Assembly: GCF_042429435.1 (NCBI RefSeq)
Contig: NZ_JBHMAF010000196.1
Reading direction: 5' to 3' (one strand)
DNA from: Ectobacillus funiculus
GTDB taxonomy: Bacteria; Bacillota; Bacilli; Bacillales; Bacillaceae_G
Length of the DNA: 64,000 nucleotides
A model generated the notes under the pieces. The model had not been told where the DNA came from and did no database searches. It worked only from the letters and a program-made list of their open reading frames with translations. Shown here one piece after another: positions 33,282 through 42,071 of this stretch; the first letter of the stretch is position 1; each line of letters starts with the position of its first letter. The translations under genes and the position numbers were made by a program.

Positions 33282-33833
33282 ATGTCAAAAAAAGTTCTAA
33301 TCATAGCAGGAGATGCTGTTGAGGCTTTGGAAATTTACTACCCGTATTTTCGTTGTTTAGAAGAAGGATTCGATGTACAAATAGCGGCTCCATCAAAAAA
33401 GAAGCTGCAAACGGTCGTTCATGATTTTATCGGCTGGGATACTTATACGGAGAGCAAAGGATACTTAATTGAATCACAGTTAACCTTCGAGGATGTCAAT
33501 CCTGAAGAATATGATGGGCTGATTATTCCAGGAGGAAGAGCTCCGGAATATATTCGTTTAAATGAAAATGTTCCAAGGATTGTAGCTCACTTCTTTGAGG
33601 CGAATAAACCTGTTGGAGCCATCTGCCATGCCAGTCTTGTTTTTACAACGGTTCGTCAATACTTAGAAGGCCGTGAGTTGACTGCTTATATCGCCTGCAA
33701 GCCGGATGTGGAGGCATGTGGTGCAACCTATATTGAGGATCACCTTCATGTTCAAGGGAATCTAGTTTCCGGTCATGCATGGCCGGATCTTCCGGGCTTT
33801 ATGAAGGAGTTTATTAAACAACTGAATTCATAA
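33282..33833 (+). CDS. DJ-1/PfpI family protein
   Basis: A 183-residue DJ-1 superfamily protein. The nucleophile elbow is AICHAS (Cys), the acidic partner is in LIIAGDAVEALEIYYP, and LIIPGGRAPEYIR precedes it. PfpI-type members act as intracellular proteases, deglycases or chaperones; the activity here is unknown. The start is the ATG at 33282 (MSKKVLIIAGD) with GAAGGGAA; the upstream TTG extension has no matching ribosome binding site. It is divergent from the FadR-type regulator. Confidence 0.83.
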   Translation: MSKKVLIIAGDAVEALEIYYPYFRCLEEGFDVQIAAPSKKKLQTVVHDFIGWDTYTESKGYLIESQLTFEDVNPEEYDGLIIPGGRAPEYIRLNENVPRIVAHFFEANKPVGAICHASLVFTTVRQYLEGRELTAYIACKPDVEACGATYIEDHLHVQGNLVSGHAWPDLPGFMKEFIKQLNS

Positions 33834-33955
33834 GACTATTATTGAGGGGAGGAGTTTTGAAGTAAATAATCATCTTCCCCTCCCTGTGCTACAATAAGGA
33901 TAAGCATGAACGAAAGTAGGTATGCGTCAGGATCCTATTCAGCTTCTTATGTAAC

Positions 33956-35035
33956 TTAATAATTCGCAACTTCTTGCTGACTCGTTACATTTATTATATA
34001 TGCTCCCGATTTAAGTTTTTGTAATGTCTGTAACATGTAGTTTTCTGGAATCGCTACACAGCCAGCGGTTGGTCGTCCATTGCTAACATGTAAAAAGAAG
34101 GCTGAACCTGCACCTTTGACAGGATTGGTTGTATTGTAATTAATGACGACAGCATATTTGTATTGCACTGGATAATCTGCCAGATGTTCGCTATTTGCGA
34201 AACCGCTAGAGCTTTCTTGCCAAGTGTTATACAAATTATTATTCACATCGCTTACCCACCATGAATTGTTTGTGATCTGTCGATAGGATAATGATGTGCC
34301 GGGATTCCCACCTGTACCAAAGGCAAAACCTAAACTATACGCTCCCTTCGGAGTGCGTAAAGAGGATTCACTGGCTTGTGCTACCCCTTGCGAACCGACA
34401 TAACCATTTGTAGAAAAAACTTCATTCCACAATCCATTATTTCCTTTTTCCCAAAAGGTTACTTTCGCAGAAGCGCCACTTGCGACAACAGTTATTATCT
34501 GATTTGTTTTTTGTGCTGTTTGTGAGCCTGCGACTATCCCAGCAAAACCAGTTTGCTTTGGAATTAATCTGATTTGGATTGCTTCTACTCTTAAGCTTTG
34601 TCCAGTAGTACCTGCTACCTCTCCATTTTTCACCCAAGGAAGCCAGCCTTTATCTTGAACATGCACTCTGTACTCTATATCAGCAGATGAGTCTTTAACT
34701 TGAATTTTGATTGCTTCCATTCGTAAGGCTTGTCCAGTCGTGCCTGCTACCTCCCCATTTTTTACCCAAGGAAGCCAACCTTTGTTTTGAACATGCACTT
34801 GATATTCAATCGGAAGACTTGAATCAATCGCAATCGCTTCCATTCTTCGAGCAAGGCCTGTTGTCCCTGACACTTCACCTTCAGATACCGGATTTGTCCA
34901 ACCAATATCTTGCACATGCGTACGATATTGAATGGACTGATTAGAACTTGCAGAAATAGATTGCCCAACTGGCAATATGAATGTGAAAATCAGTAAAAAT
35001 ATGATACTTATTCTCCCCAAAAAGCTTTTTTTCAA
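33956..35035 (-). CDS. secreted L,D-transpeptidase-like protein with three ChW repeats
   Basis: A 359-residue exported protein. The start is TTG (MKKSFLGRISIIFLL) with AAAGGAG; the upstream TTG at 35062 would spoil the signal peptide. After the signal peptide (about 1-31) come three hydrophobic-Trp (ChW) repeats, with VHVQNKGWLPWVKNGEVAGT in the second and a nearly identical third. The C-terminal catalytic domain (about 190-350) ends with the YkuD motif FLHVSNGRPTAGCVAIP (His..Ser-x-x-x-Gly-Cys). It probably cross-links or edits peptidoglycan outside the cell. ChW repeats are mainly known from Clostridium acetobutylicum. Confidence 0.82.
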   Translation of the reverse strand: MKKSFLGRISIIFLLIFTFILPVGQSISASSNQSIQYRTHVQDIGWTNPVSEGEVSGTTGLARRMEAIAIDSSLPIEYQVHVQNKGWLPWVKNGEVAGTTGQALRMEAIKIQVKDSSADIEYRVHVQDKGWLPWVKNGEVAGTTGQSLRVEAIQIRLIPKQTGFAGIVAGSQTAQKTNQIITVVASGASAKVTFWEKGNNGLWNEVFSTNGYVGSQGVAQASESSLRTPKGAYSLGFAFGTGGNPGTSLSYRQITNNSWWVSDVNNNLYNTWQESSSGFANSEHLADYPVQYKYAVVINYNTTNPVKGAGSAFFLHVSNGRPTAGCVAIPENYMLQTLQKLKSGAYIINVTSQQEVANY

Positions 35036-35206
35036 ATTTTGTCTCCTTTCTTTATACGTCAATCTTCTGTGTTATTATACTATTAGCATCCATATTGTTA
35101 AAGGGGGACCGCCACATAGCCATCAACCCAACAAAAATAAACTATCCTAAAACAATAAAATTGAGCAATTCTTACAAAACCTTCGTTTTGGGGCGGTTCG
35201 AATATC

Positions 35207-35233
35207 TTATCTTGATGGGCATGCGTCAGGACC
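35207..35233. repeat. 27-bp sequence shared with 50777-50803
   Basis: CTTGATGGGCATGCGTCAGG and flanking bases are identical at both places. ATGCGTCAGGA also occurs at 33921. It may be the end of a lost insertion sequence. Confidence 0.6.
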
Positions 35234-35445
35234 ATATAAACTGCTTTTTCTGTTTCCAGTCCCGTACATTGGTCTTGGATCCTTGAGATACTTTTTTCTC
35301 CCACTGGAAGTCCCCTTTTGCCACTTCTCCTACAAGTATTAGATACTATACAAATCTCTTTTTCTAGGCTTTTAATGTGTAGCGGCTTCTCTCTTATCCT
35401 TCCTTTTTACTAACTCAAGCACTTGGAAAAAAATTCAAAATTCCA

Positions 35446-35474
35446 TTGACGAACCGACCGGCGGTATGTATAAT
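35446..35474 (+). promoter_or_regulatory. strong promoter without a gene, with TetR-like operators
   Basis: TTGACG (35446) and TATAAT (35469) have a 17-bp spacer. The spacer contains ACCGACCGGCGGT, and a similar GTCGACCGTTGGT follows at 35484. Downstream, an ATG at 35525 closes after 12 codons. Confidence 0.6.
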
Positions 35475-35609
35475 CGAATTACAAGTCGACCGTTGGTATT
35501 TATAGAATATCTTGAGGAATAATTATGAAGCACTACAGAGCAGAAGAAAAAAAGTATTTATGAGAACTTCAATTGAAACAGGGAACACTCTAGGAAGTTA
35601 TTTTTTAAA

Positions 35610-35646
35610 AACCGAAACAAACCGCTAGTCGGTTTGTTTCGGTTGA
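35610..35646. terminator. hairpin after the orphan promoter
   Basis: AACCGAAACAAACCG and CGGTTTGTTTCGGTT, a 15-bp perfect stem. Its centre CAAACCG-N5-CGGTTTG resembles the upstream operators, so it could be a third operator instead. Confidence 0.55.
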
Positions 35647-35766
35647 TTAGAAAGGATTTAAATAGGAAGAGCATTGGTATCGCACCATATTCCATTTTGT
35701 TTCCAAGTAATATTTACTGAAGATTTATTCTTAAGTTCATAAAACAAATGAAAAGGGAGTAAAAAT

Positions 35767-36267
35767 GTGAACATAGAAATTGCTTCTATAAATAGCTTGA
35801 AATCTATAAAGTCTTTATATGTTACTGTTACCAAGCATTTGCGAAATAATGGAGTGAATCAATGGGATCGATTTTACCCAAGTGAATTTGTCATCGGTAA
35901 AGACCTGAAAGGTGGGCATCTCCATGCTATATTGAATGATGGATTTTGCATAGGTGCCGTAGTTTTGAATGAAGATCAAAGCTTCAAATATGCAGGTCTT
36001 CCATGGAGTGATAAAGAAGGAAGACCTGCCGTGATCCATCGTTTAGCGGTGCATCCTGATTCACAGGGGAAAGGAATTGGTAAACAGCTTCTGCTGCATG
36101 CAGAGGCTTTGGCTACATCCCAAGGATACACAAGTATTCGCTTAGATGCCTATACGGCAAACCCTGCTGCTATAACGATGTATGAAAGAGCAGGTTATAA
36201 CCCAGTAGGACAAATACGATTTCCTTTCCGTAAGCATCCCTATCAGTGCTTTGAAAAGATTTTATAA
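35767..36267 (+). CDS. GNAT family N-acetyltransferase
   Basis: A 166-residue acetyltransferase. The acetyl-CoA loop is HPDSQGKGIGKQLL (R/Q-x-x-G-x-G/A signature), preceded by the beta4 strand IHRLAVHP; the final strand region is RLDAYTANPAAITMYERAGY. The start is GTG with AAAGGGAG; the ATG one base earlier is in another frame and stops at once. Substrate unknown. Confidence 0.82.
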   Translation: MNIEIASINSLKSIKSLYVTVTKHLRNNGVNQWDRFYPSEFVIGKDLKGGHLHAILNDGFCIGAVVLNEDQSFKYAGLPWSDKEGRPAVIHRLAVHPDSQGKGIGKQLLLHAEALATSQGYTSIRLDAYTANPAAITMYERAGYNPVGQIRFPFRKHPYQCFEKIL

Positions 36268-36339
36268 GCTAGTTAACTAACTGTTGAAGTAATACGCAAT
36301 TTTAGTAATAAAACATCAATATAAAAGGCGGGGTTGTAC

Positions 36340-37002
36340 ATGAACCAAACAGGTTCGATTTCAAGAAAAGAAATTATTAGAGGCATTGTCATTACACTTC
36401 TTATTAACGGCGCGGTTCCATTTGTTGTTTACGAAGTACTTAGATCGCACATGTCAAGCATAGCAGCTCTATCCATTGCTACCGTTATTCCCTTAATTGA
36501 TAATTTGTTCAGCTTTATTAAAAGAAGAAAAATGGATGTGTTTGCTGTTTTTATGTTAGTCAGCTTCTTACTAGGCATTATTATGATGTGTATTGGAGGA
36601 AGTGAACGTTTGCTCTTAATTCGGGAATCTTTTGTAACGGGGATCTTGGGCATTATTTTCCTCGTCTCATTATTATTCCCTAGACCATTAATTTTCTATT
36701 TTGCTATTCGTTTTACGGTTGGAAATGATCCAGATAAAACATCAGCTTTTGCTGATAATTGGCAATACGCTTACTTTCGATTTGTTTTAAGATTAATGAC
36801 CGTTGTTTGGGGGTTAGCATTATTGGGAGAATCCGCAGTGCGTTCGATTCTTGTCTTTAAATTATCTGTCACTCAATTCTTAGCTGTTTCGAATTTCGTT
36901 ATGTACGGATTTGTAGGAGTTGCGATAGTTTTTACTGTTATTTATCGAAAACACTCTCAGAAAAAATTCAAGGAAATTATCTCTAACAAAACGCATGGTT
37001 GA
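36340..37002 (+). CDS. VC0807 family membrane protein
   Basis: A 220-residue protein with five or six membrane helices. The pattern matches the VC0807 family: INGAVPFVVYEVLRSH, SIATVIPLIDNLFSFIKRR, then LLLIRESFVTGILGIIFLVS and PRPLIFYFAIRF. The function of this family is unknown. The ATG has AAAGGCGGGG. No partner gene is evident. Confidence 0.72.
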   Translation: MNQTGSISRKEIIRGIVITLLINGAVPFVVYEVLRSHMSSIAALSIATVIPLIDNLFSFIKRRKMDVFAVFMLVSFLLGIIMMCIGGSERLLLIRESFVTGILGIIFLVSLLFPRPLIFYFAIRFTVGNDPDKTSAFADNWQYAYFRFVLRLMTVVWGLALLGESAVRSILVFKLSVTQFLAVSNFVMYGFVGVAIVFTVIYRKHSQKKFKEIISNKTHG

Positions 37003-37424
37003 AGACAATCACCTTGACTTTCCTGCTTTCTGTGTATCTTTCCATCATTATTAACTTGTTAATTACCCAAGTCTATCTCAGCAAACGTACTCGGGGTTCG
37101 TCAGTCAAAAAGGGACAATGCTATGTTGAATCATTTCAAGATTTACTGCTTAGGAGTCTAAACACAATTCGATATTTTCTCACGCTGTCCCTAATAATTC
37201 CTTTTCTTTGAAATCTTCTTCTGTACGAGAGAATTCTAAAATTTTTAGAAATATTTCTTCCGTACTTGAAAAGTATGAGTACAAGCTTCCAAAGCTTATG
37301 TTTGCAACTTCTTTAACTAACCAGCTAATAGAGGCTATATTGATCTTCTATAAAAAGGAGCAATTGTTGAACACAGAAATATCCTTAACTGAGCCAGTGT
37401 GTACGTTGGCTTTGTATACTTCTT
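37003..37424. other. intergenic region without supported gene
   Basis: Two overlapping open frames (36999-37211, 37208-37444) lack ribosome binding sites and family features. GGGACA near 37113 and TGTCCC near 37188 may be traces of element ends. Confidence 0.35.
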
Positions 37425-38255
37425 CTAAAAACGAAAATCCCTAAATTCTTTTGGAGTCATATGCGTGTGTTTTTTAAAAGTAGCAATAAAATGGGATGGC
37501 GAACTAAAACCAACCATTTCAGAGATTTTATTGATAGAAAACTCCGTATTTTTTAGTAAAGATTTAGCACGTGTTAATCGTTTAACAATGACGTATTCGT
37601 GTGGTGATAAACCCGTAAACTTTTTAAACTTTCTCGAAAAATGATAGATGCTCAGTGATGCTAAATGAGCCAAATCATGAATATTTAAAGGCTTTTCACT
37701 GTTTTCATCTATGTATGCAATTACTTCCTTTAAATTTGATATTGAAGATGATGATTGATTTTGCTCCAGTAAAAGACTAAGTATTTTATGAATTTCATAC
37801 GAAACCTTTGTATCACTGACTCTTTGATGTTCCAGCATACTCAAAATTGTGTCAATGGATTTCATTATTTCAATGTCATTTAACAGGGGGATGACCGGAC
37901 TATAGAGTTGAGTAATCATCTCATATAATTCTTTGCTTGCATTTCCCTTAAAATGAATATACTCAAAAGTGATCTGTGTCGTTGCATAGTATTTATGAGG
38001 AATACGACAATCAAATAGAAGCAGTTCATTGGCATTTACAAGAAATGTTTGTTGGTCATACTCTAGCCGCAGCTGTCCATGAATGACTTTAAGAATTAAA
38101 TAATAGTCATGAAAAGTTCTCTCAATAAGGTAATCCGTATCACAATCATACCGGCCTGCAAAATGAATTGTAAATAAATACTTTCTTGAAAATTCATTAG
38201 GTGTATGGATAAAAAATTCCGATGTTGGCAGAACCCCAGGTTCATTGATTTTCAT
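37425..38255 (-). CDS. AraC family transcriptional regulator
   Basis: A 276-residue protein with an N-terminal cupin-like arm (about 20-150: GQLRLEYDQQTFLVNANELLLFD) and a C-terminal double HTH (about 175-275: LNIHDLAHLASLSIYHFSRK, then INKISEMVGFSSPSHFIATF). The start is the ATG at 38255 with GGAGG; the 56 upstream in-frame codons overlap the divergent promoter and are not coding. It is divergent from the Gfo/Idh operon, its likely target. The effector is probably a sugar or cyclitol. Confidence 0.86.
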   Translation of the reverse strand: MKINEPGVLPTSEFFIHTPNEFSRKYLFTIHFAGRYDCDTDYLIERTFHDYYLILKVIHGQLRLEYDQQTFLVNANELLLFDCRIPHKYYATTQITFEYIHFKGNASKELYEMITQLYSPVIPLLNDIEIMKSIDTILSMLEHQRVSDTKVSYEIHKILSLLLEQNQSSSSISNLKEVIAYIDENSEKPLNIHDLAHLASLSIYHFSRKFKKFTGLSPHEYVIVKRLTRAKSLLKNTEFSINKISEMVGFSSPSHFIATFKKHTHMTPKEFRDFRF

Positions 38256-38373
38256 GATGGCCTCCATAGCAATATTTTGATATTTAATGAGCAATATTAT
38301 CGGATGACTCTTGATATGAAAACATACTATACTAACCACATGATAGCAAATAAATGACAAGGTTGGGATCGAA

Positions 38374-39528
38374 ATGAAGAAAAAAGTTAGAATTGGTATG
38401 GTTGGAGCCGGATGGATGTGCAAATCACACGTTAATGCCTATACAACTGCATACCGTTTATATGGAGAACAAATAGGCGAACCTGTTTTCAAAATAATTA
38501 TGGATGTAAATGAGGACGTTTCCAAAAAAGCAGCCGAAACCTTTGGATTTGAAGAATGGACGACAAATTGGCTCGATATTATCCAATCAGATGAGGTAGA
38601 TATTGTTGACATTGTTACACCAAATGCATTTCATTACGAAATAGCAAAAGCAGCTTTATTACATGGCAAAAATGTATATTGTGAAAAGCCATTATCTTTA
38701 AGTGCAGAAGAATCAAATGAATTAGCAAGAATTGCAAAAGAAAAAGGTGTCTTGAATTATGTCGCCTTTAATAATGTAATGAACCCTGCTACTGAATATA
38801 TAAAACAATTAGTAGCATCCGGCAAACTAGGTACAATCATGCGTTTTGATGGACGTTACGACCAAGACATGCTTCTTGACCCATCTATTCCTATTACGTG
38901 GAGACATCTCGTAAAACAGGCTGGCAGTGGGGCTTTAGGAGACTTAGGTTCACATCTTTTAAGTGTGTCCCAATATATTATGGGGGACATTGAGTCTGTA
39001 AACGCCGTTTCAAAAATTTATCTTCCGGAGAGACCTGTAAAAGCAGGATCGACCGAAATGGGTCAGGTTGAAACCGAGGATTATATGGCATTCACAGCTG
39101 TTTATGAATCCGGTGCCATCGGTCAATTATCAACGAGCCGTGTTGGAACAGGAAGAAAGAACTACTTAGCGTTTGAAATTCAAGGAACGTTAGGAACTGC
39201 TACATTTAATTTGGAGAGATTGAATGAAGTAAATGTCTATTTCCACAATGAAGAAAGTACACATCGCGGGTTCAGAAATGTATTACTAGGACCAGAGCAT
39301 GGAGATTACGGAATATTCCAACCTGCTTCAGGTATTAATATAAGCTTTAATGATATGAAAGTTATTGAAGCTGCCAAAGTGTTAGATGCATTTACGAATC
39401 ATGCTGAATACGTATGTGATTTTGAATTTGGTGCAAAAATTGATACATGTATTCAAGCGATCTTAGCATCTGCGGAAACAGGACAATGGGAAAAGGTAAA
39501 GGAAGGGAGCACTTCCGTATGTCTATAA
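38374..39528 (+). CDS. Gfo/Idh/MocA family oxidoreductase
   Basis: A 384-residue NAD(P)-dependent dehydrogenase. The N-terminal Rossmann fold is IGMVGAGWMCKSHVNAY; the conserved lysine is in CEKPLS; the C-terminal domain has GDLGSHLL with the active-site histidine. The family oxidises sugars, inositols and related hydroxyls. First gene of a three-gene set; the next gene overlaps its end. Possible substrates include inositol isomers, given the IolW-like partner. Confidence 0.84.
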   Translation: MKKKVRIGMVGAGWMCKSHVNAYTTAYRLYGEQIGEPVFKIIMDVNEDVSKKAAETFGFEEWTTNWLDIIQSDEVDIVDIVTPNAFHYEIAKAALLHGKNVYCEKPLSLSAEESNELARIAKEKGVLNYVAFNNVMNPATEYIKQLVASGKLGTIMRFDGRYDQDMLLDPSIPITWRHLVKQAGSGALGDLGSHLLSVSQYIMGDIESVNAVSKIYLPERPVKAGSTEMGQVETEDYMAFTAVYESGAIGQLSTSRVGTGRKNYLAFEIQGTLGTATFNLERLNEVNVYFHNEESTHRGFRNVLLGPEHGDYGIFQPASGINISFNDMKVIEAAKVLDAFTNHAEYVCDFEFGAKIDTCIQAILASAETGQWEKVKEGSTSVCL

Positions 39529-40430
39529 GAATCGGCACCGCTCCGGATTCCTGGGGAATATGGTTTCCGAATGATCCAAAACAAATTCCTTGGCAGCAAT
39601 GCTTAGATGAAATGAAGGAAGCGGGTTATAAAACGTTAGAGCTAGGGCCGTGGGGATATCTCCCTACGGATCCCGTTCAGTTGAAGGAAGAGCTGTCTAA
39701 ACGAGGTTTAGAGCTCGTTGCAACCACATTAATGACGGATATTGTGTTTGTGCAGGATTTACAGCCTATTTATGAAACATTGGACCAAATATTAGCTTTA
39801 CAACAGCATTTTTCTTCTGCATCATATTTAGTATTGATTGATGGGATGTATACAGATCTATTTACTGGAGAACATATTGCGGAAAAAGAGCTTAGTGATG
39901 TTCAATGGCAGCAAATGATAACAAATATTCAAAAGATTGTAGACTACGTAAAAAGCAAAGCGGACATTAAGGTCGTATTCCATCCACACGCGGAAACACA
40001 TGTGGAGACGGAAGAAGAGATTGAAAGACTGTTAAAGGACATTGATGTCGATTTATGTTTGGATACAGGACATCATCTCTATGCCGGAGGAGAACCTCTT
40101 TCATTTATTCAAAAGCATGCAGACCGGATTAAATACTTACACTTAAAGGATTGTAATACACATATTCGCAAGAAAATGATAGAAAATAACTGTTCCTTTG
40201 CCCAAGGTGTTCAAGAAGGGGTAATGTGTGATCCTGAATCCGGGAATGTTGATTTTATTCAACTCACAAAAGTACTAAAGGATATCCAATTTACTGGTGA
40301 AGCAGTGGTAGAACAGGATATGTACCCTGCACCTGCTGATGCTCCTTTTAAGATTGCAAAGCGAACATTAGAATATTTTCAGGAGATAGGTCTAGTAGAA
40401 AACTCGCTGATTGGCGAGCCCTGCTCTTGA
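39519..40430 (+). CDS. sugar phosphate isomerase/epimerase (IolE/IolI-like TIM barrel)
   Basis: A 303-residue xylose-isomerase-like TIM barrel. The N-terminus IGTAPDSWGIWFP resembles IolE (inosose dehydratase). Metal-site residues are in VFHPHAETHVETEEE, CLDTGHH and YLHLKDC. The ATG at 39519 overlaps the preceding gene by 10 bp, with GGAAGGGAG upstream. The last ten residues (ENSLIGEPCS) and the stop come from an R135 element, so the original C-terminus was changed. It probably dehydrates or isomerises the product of the neighbouring dehydrogenases. Confidence 0.82.
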   Translation: MSIRIGTAPDSWGIWFPNDPKQIPWQQCLDEMKEAGYKTLELGPWGYLPTDPVQLKEELSKRGLELVATTLMTDIVFVQDLQPIYETLDQILALQQHFSSASYLVLIDGMYTDLFTGEHIAEKELSDVQWQQMITNIQKIVDYVKSKADIKVVFHPHAETHVETEEEIERLLKDIDVDLCLDTGHHLYAGGEPLSFIQKHADRIKYLHLKDCNTHIRKKMIENNCSFAQGVQEGVMCDPESGNVDFIQLTKVLKDIQFTGEAVVEQDMYPAPADAPFKIAKRTLEYFQEIGLVENSLIGEPCS

Positions 40431-40480
40431 TACGCCGAATTGGCATCCAGCTAGAAATTTATACTTTCTTAAAGTGTAAA
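40396..40480 (-). repeat. R135 element with internal deletion, copy 11
   Basis: Minus orientation. The right hairpin end (GAAAACTCGCTGATTGGCG) joins TACGCCGAATTGGCATCC, skipping the core and one inverted arm. It overlaps the end of the TIM-barrel gene. Confidence 0.88.
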
Positions 40481-40508
40481 AATAAATAGATGATAGGGAG
40501 AGGGATAT

Positions 40509-41525
40509 ATGAAACCGATTGTTACTGGCGTGTTAGGATATGGATTTTCAGGGAGAATTTTTCATTGTCCATTTATTGATGCTCATGAACATTTTGAACT
40601 AAAAACGGTCGTACAACGTCATGGAAATACAGCAAAAGATGATTATCCCTATATTCATGTAGCAAAAGATTACCAAGAGCTTTTAGATGATGAAGAAATA
40701 GAGCTAGTTGTAATCACGACACCAAGTCATCTACATTTTGAACATGCAAAGCAAGCATTAGAGAGGAATAAGCATGTTCTGATTGAAAAGCCTTATACAG
40801 CAACATATGAGCAGGCTGTTGAATTAAATCGAATCGCAGATGAAAAGAACTTATTTATTTCAGCATATCAGAATAGACGATATGATGGAGACTTTTTAAC
40901 TCTATCTGAACTAGAGAAGCAGGGTATGTTTGAAAAGCTGTATGAAGTAAGCATGGTTTGGGATTTTAATTATCCAGTACAAAAGGAAAACTGGCGTGAA
41001 CAGGATTATGAAGGAGCGAACTTTGTATTTGATTTAGGTGCACATTTTATTGATCAAGCCCTCCATTTATTTGGCGAGCCTAAAGATCTATATTCTATTT
41101 CGAAAAAGGTAAGGGAAGGCTCGAAGGTCGATGATTGGTTTGAAGTACTCTTTGATTATGGCGATTATGTAGCAAGAATAAAACATAGCTGCGCAGCTCT
41201 CATCGAAGAGCCTCGATATACAATCCAGACAAATCAAGGAACCTATCAATTTCATAAAATGGGGGAACAGGAGCCACAATTAATCCAAGGCGTACGCCCT
41301 CTTGATTCTGATTATGGTGACAATTCCTTATATGATTATTATAAATTAGACGGTACAATGGAAAAAAGACGCGTTATCAAAGGAAATTATTTAATGTTCT
41401 ATACACAGATGGCTAGAGCCATTCGCTTAGGCGAACAACCGGAAGTTACAAAAGAATCTGCAGCAAAAGTCATTCAATACTTAGAGAGAATAGCGAATGC
41501 AAATAAAGCTATCCAACAGGTTTAG
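40509..41525 (+). CDS. Gfo/Idh/MocA oxidoreductase (IolW/YdgJ-like)
   Basis: A 338-residue dehydrogenase resembling NADPH-linked scyllo-inositol dehydrogenase IolW (YvaA): VLGYGFSGRIFHCPFI at the N-terminus, TTPSHLHFEHAK, IEKPYTA (catalytic Lys), YQNRRYDGDFLT and DLGAHFIDQALHLFG with the active His. The ATG has GGGAGAGGG. An R135 copy separates it from the TIM-barrel gene by ~80 bp. With its neighbours it suggests cyclitol or sugar catabolism; the exact substrate is an inference. Confidence 0.83.
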   Translation: MKPIVTGVLGYGFSGRIFHCPFIDAHEHFELKTVVQRHGNTAKDDYPYIHVAKDYQELLDDEEIELVVITTPSHLHFEHAKQALERNKHVLIEKPYTATYEQAVELNRIADEKNLFISAYQNRRYDGDFLTLSELEKQGMFEKLYEVSMVWDFNYPVQKENWREQDYEGANFVFDLGAHFIDQALHLFGEPKDLYSISKKVREGSKVDDWFEVLFDYGDYVARIKHSCAALIEEPRYTIQTNQGTYQFHKMGEQEPQLIQGVRPLDSDYGDNSLYDYYKLDGTMEKRRVIKGNYLMFYTQMARAIRLGEQPEVTKESAAKVIQYLERIANANKAIQQV

Positions 41526-41754
41526 AATAGCTCATCCATCATGTAGCTACACAATATCGTATAAATTTTACAAATTGAAAAATACTACAGCAAACTGTAA
41601 GTCCCTGTCCCAATTACATTATTTTTAAAACTGCTTGTGGCCTAAAATGATGATGAAAATAAAAGGGACATATTTTAAAGCTGTAACTTATCTTTACCAG
41701 AGAACACATATGTAAATAAAATGAAAAAACAACTCCCATTCTTTTGAAACATGA

Positions 41755-41813
41755 CAAAAACACCCCCTTGATTCGCATACTAAAAAAGACGAATCAAGCG
41801 GAGGTGTTTTTGT
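41755..41813 (+). terminator. terminator after the Gfo/Idh set
   Basis: AAACACCCCC-TTGATTCG and CGAATCAAG-CGGAGGTGTTTT, then TGTCTC. Long stem with a small internal loop. Confidence 0.75.
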
Positions 41814-41835
41814 CTCTTACCTCTTCTTTAGACAT

Positions 41836-41915
41836 TGTACTTATACTGTATTCCTAAAAGTTCCTACTACATCGAATTGTCTCCTAGCTAGAAATTTATC
41901 CTTTCTTACATTGCA
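41836..41915 (-). repeat. R135 element lacking the right end, copy 12
   Basis: Minus orientation. Runs from GTACTTATACTGTATTCC to TTTCTTACATTGC; hairpin and core are missing. Confidence 0.85.
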
Positions 41916-41917
41916 AG

Positions 41918-41958
41918 AAAAGGGCGCTATTCTTACATTAGAAAGCGCCCTTTTTTAC
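41918..41958 (+). terminator. hairpin terminator
   Basis: AAGGGCGCT and AGCGCCCTT, then TTTTTACTG. Confidence 0.75.
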
Positions 41959-42071
41959 TGAAAATTAAACAACCAAAAAAAGTTTCAAAAGGGCACTTGA
42001 ATCTAACACTATGTCAGGATGTATAGTAATGTTGCCGGCAAAAATAATTCGTACGAAATGAGGGGTTGATT

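Noticed and set aside
35098..35304. Minus-strand ORF containing LTHAHQDK, at first like a metallo-hydrolase motif
   Set aside because: The segment is the 27-bp shared sequence, which is non-coding at 50777; no ribosome binding site and no fold.
36999..37444. Two overlapping small ORFs after the VC0807 gene
   Set aside because: No ribosome binding sites, no recognisable family, low-complexity composition.
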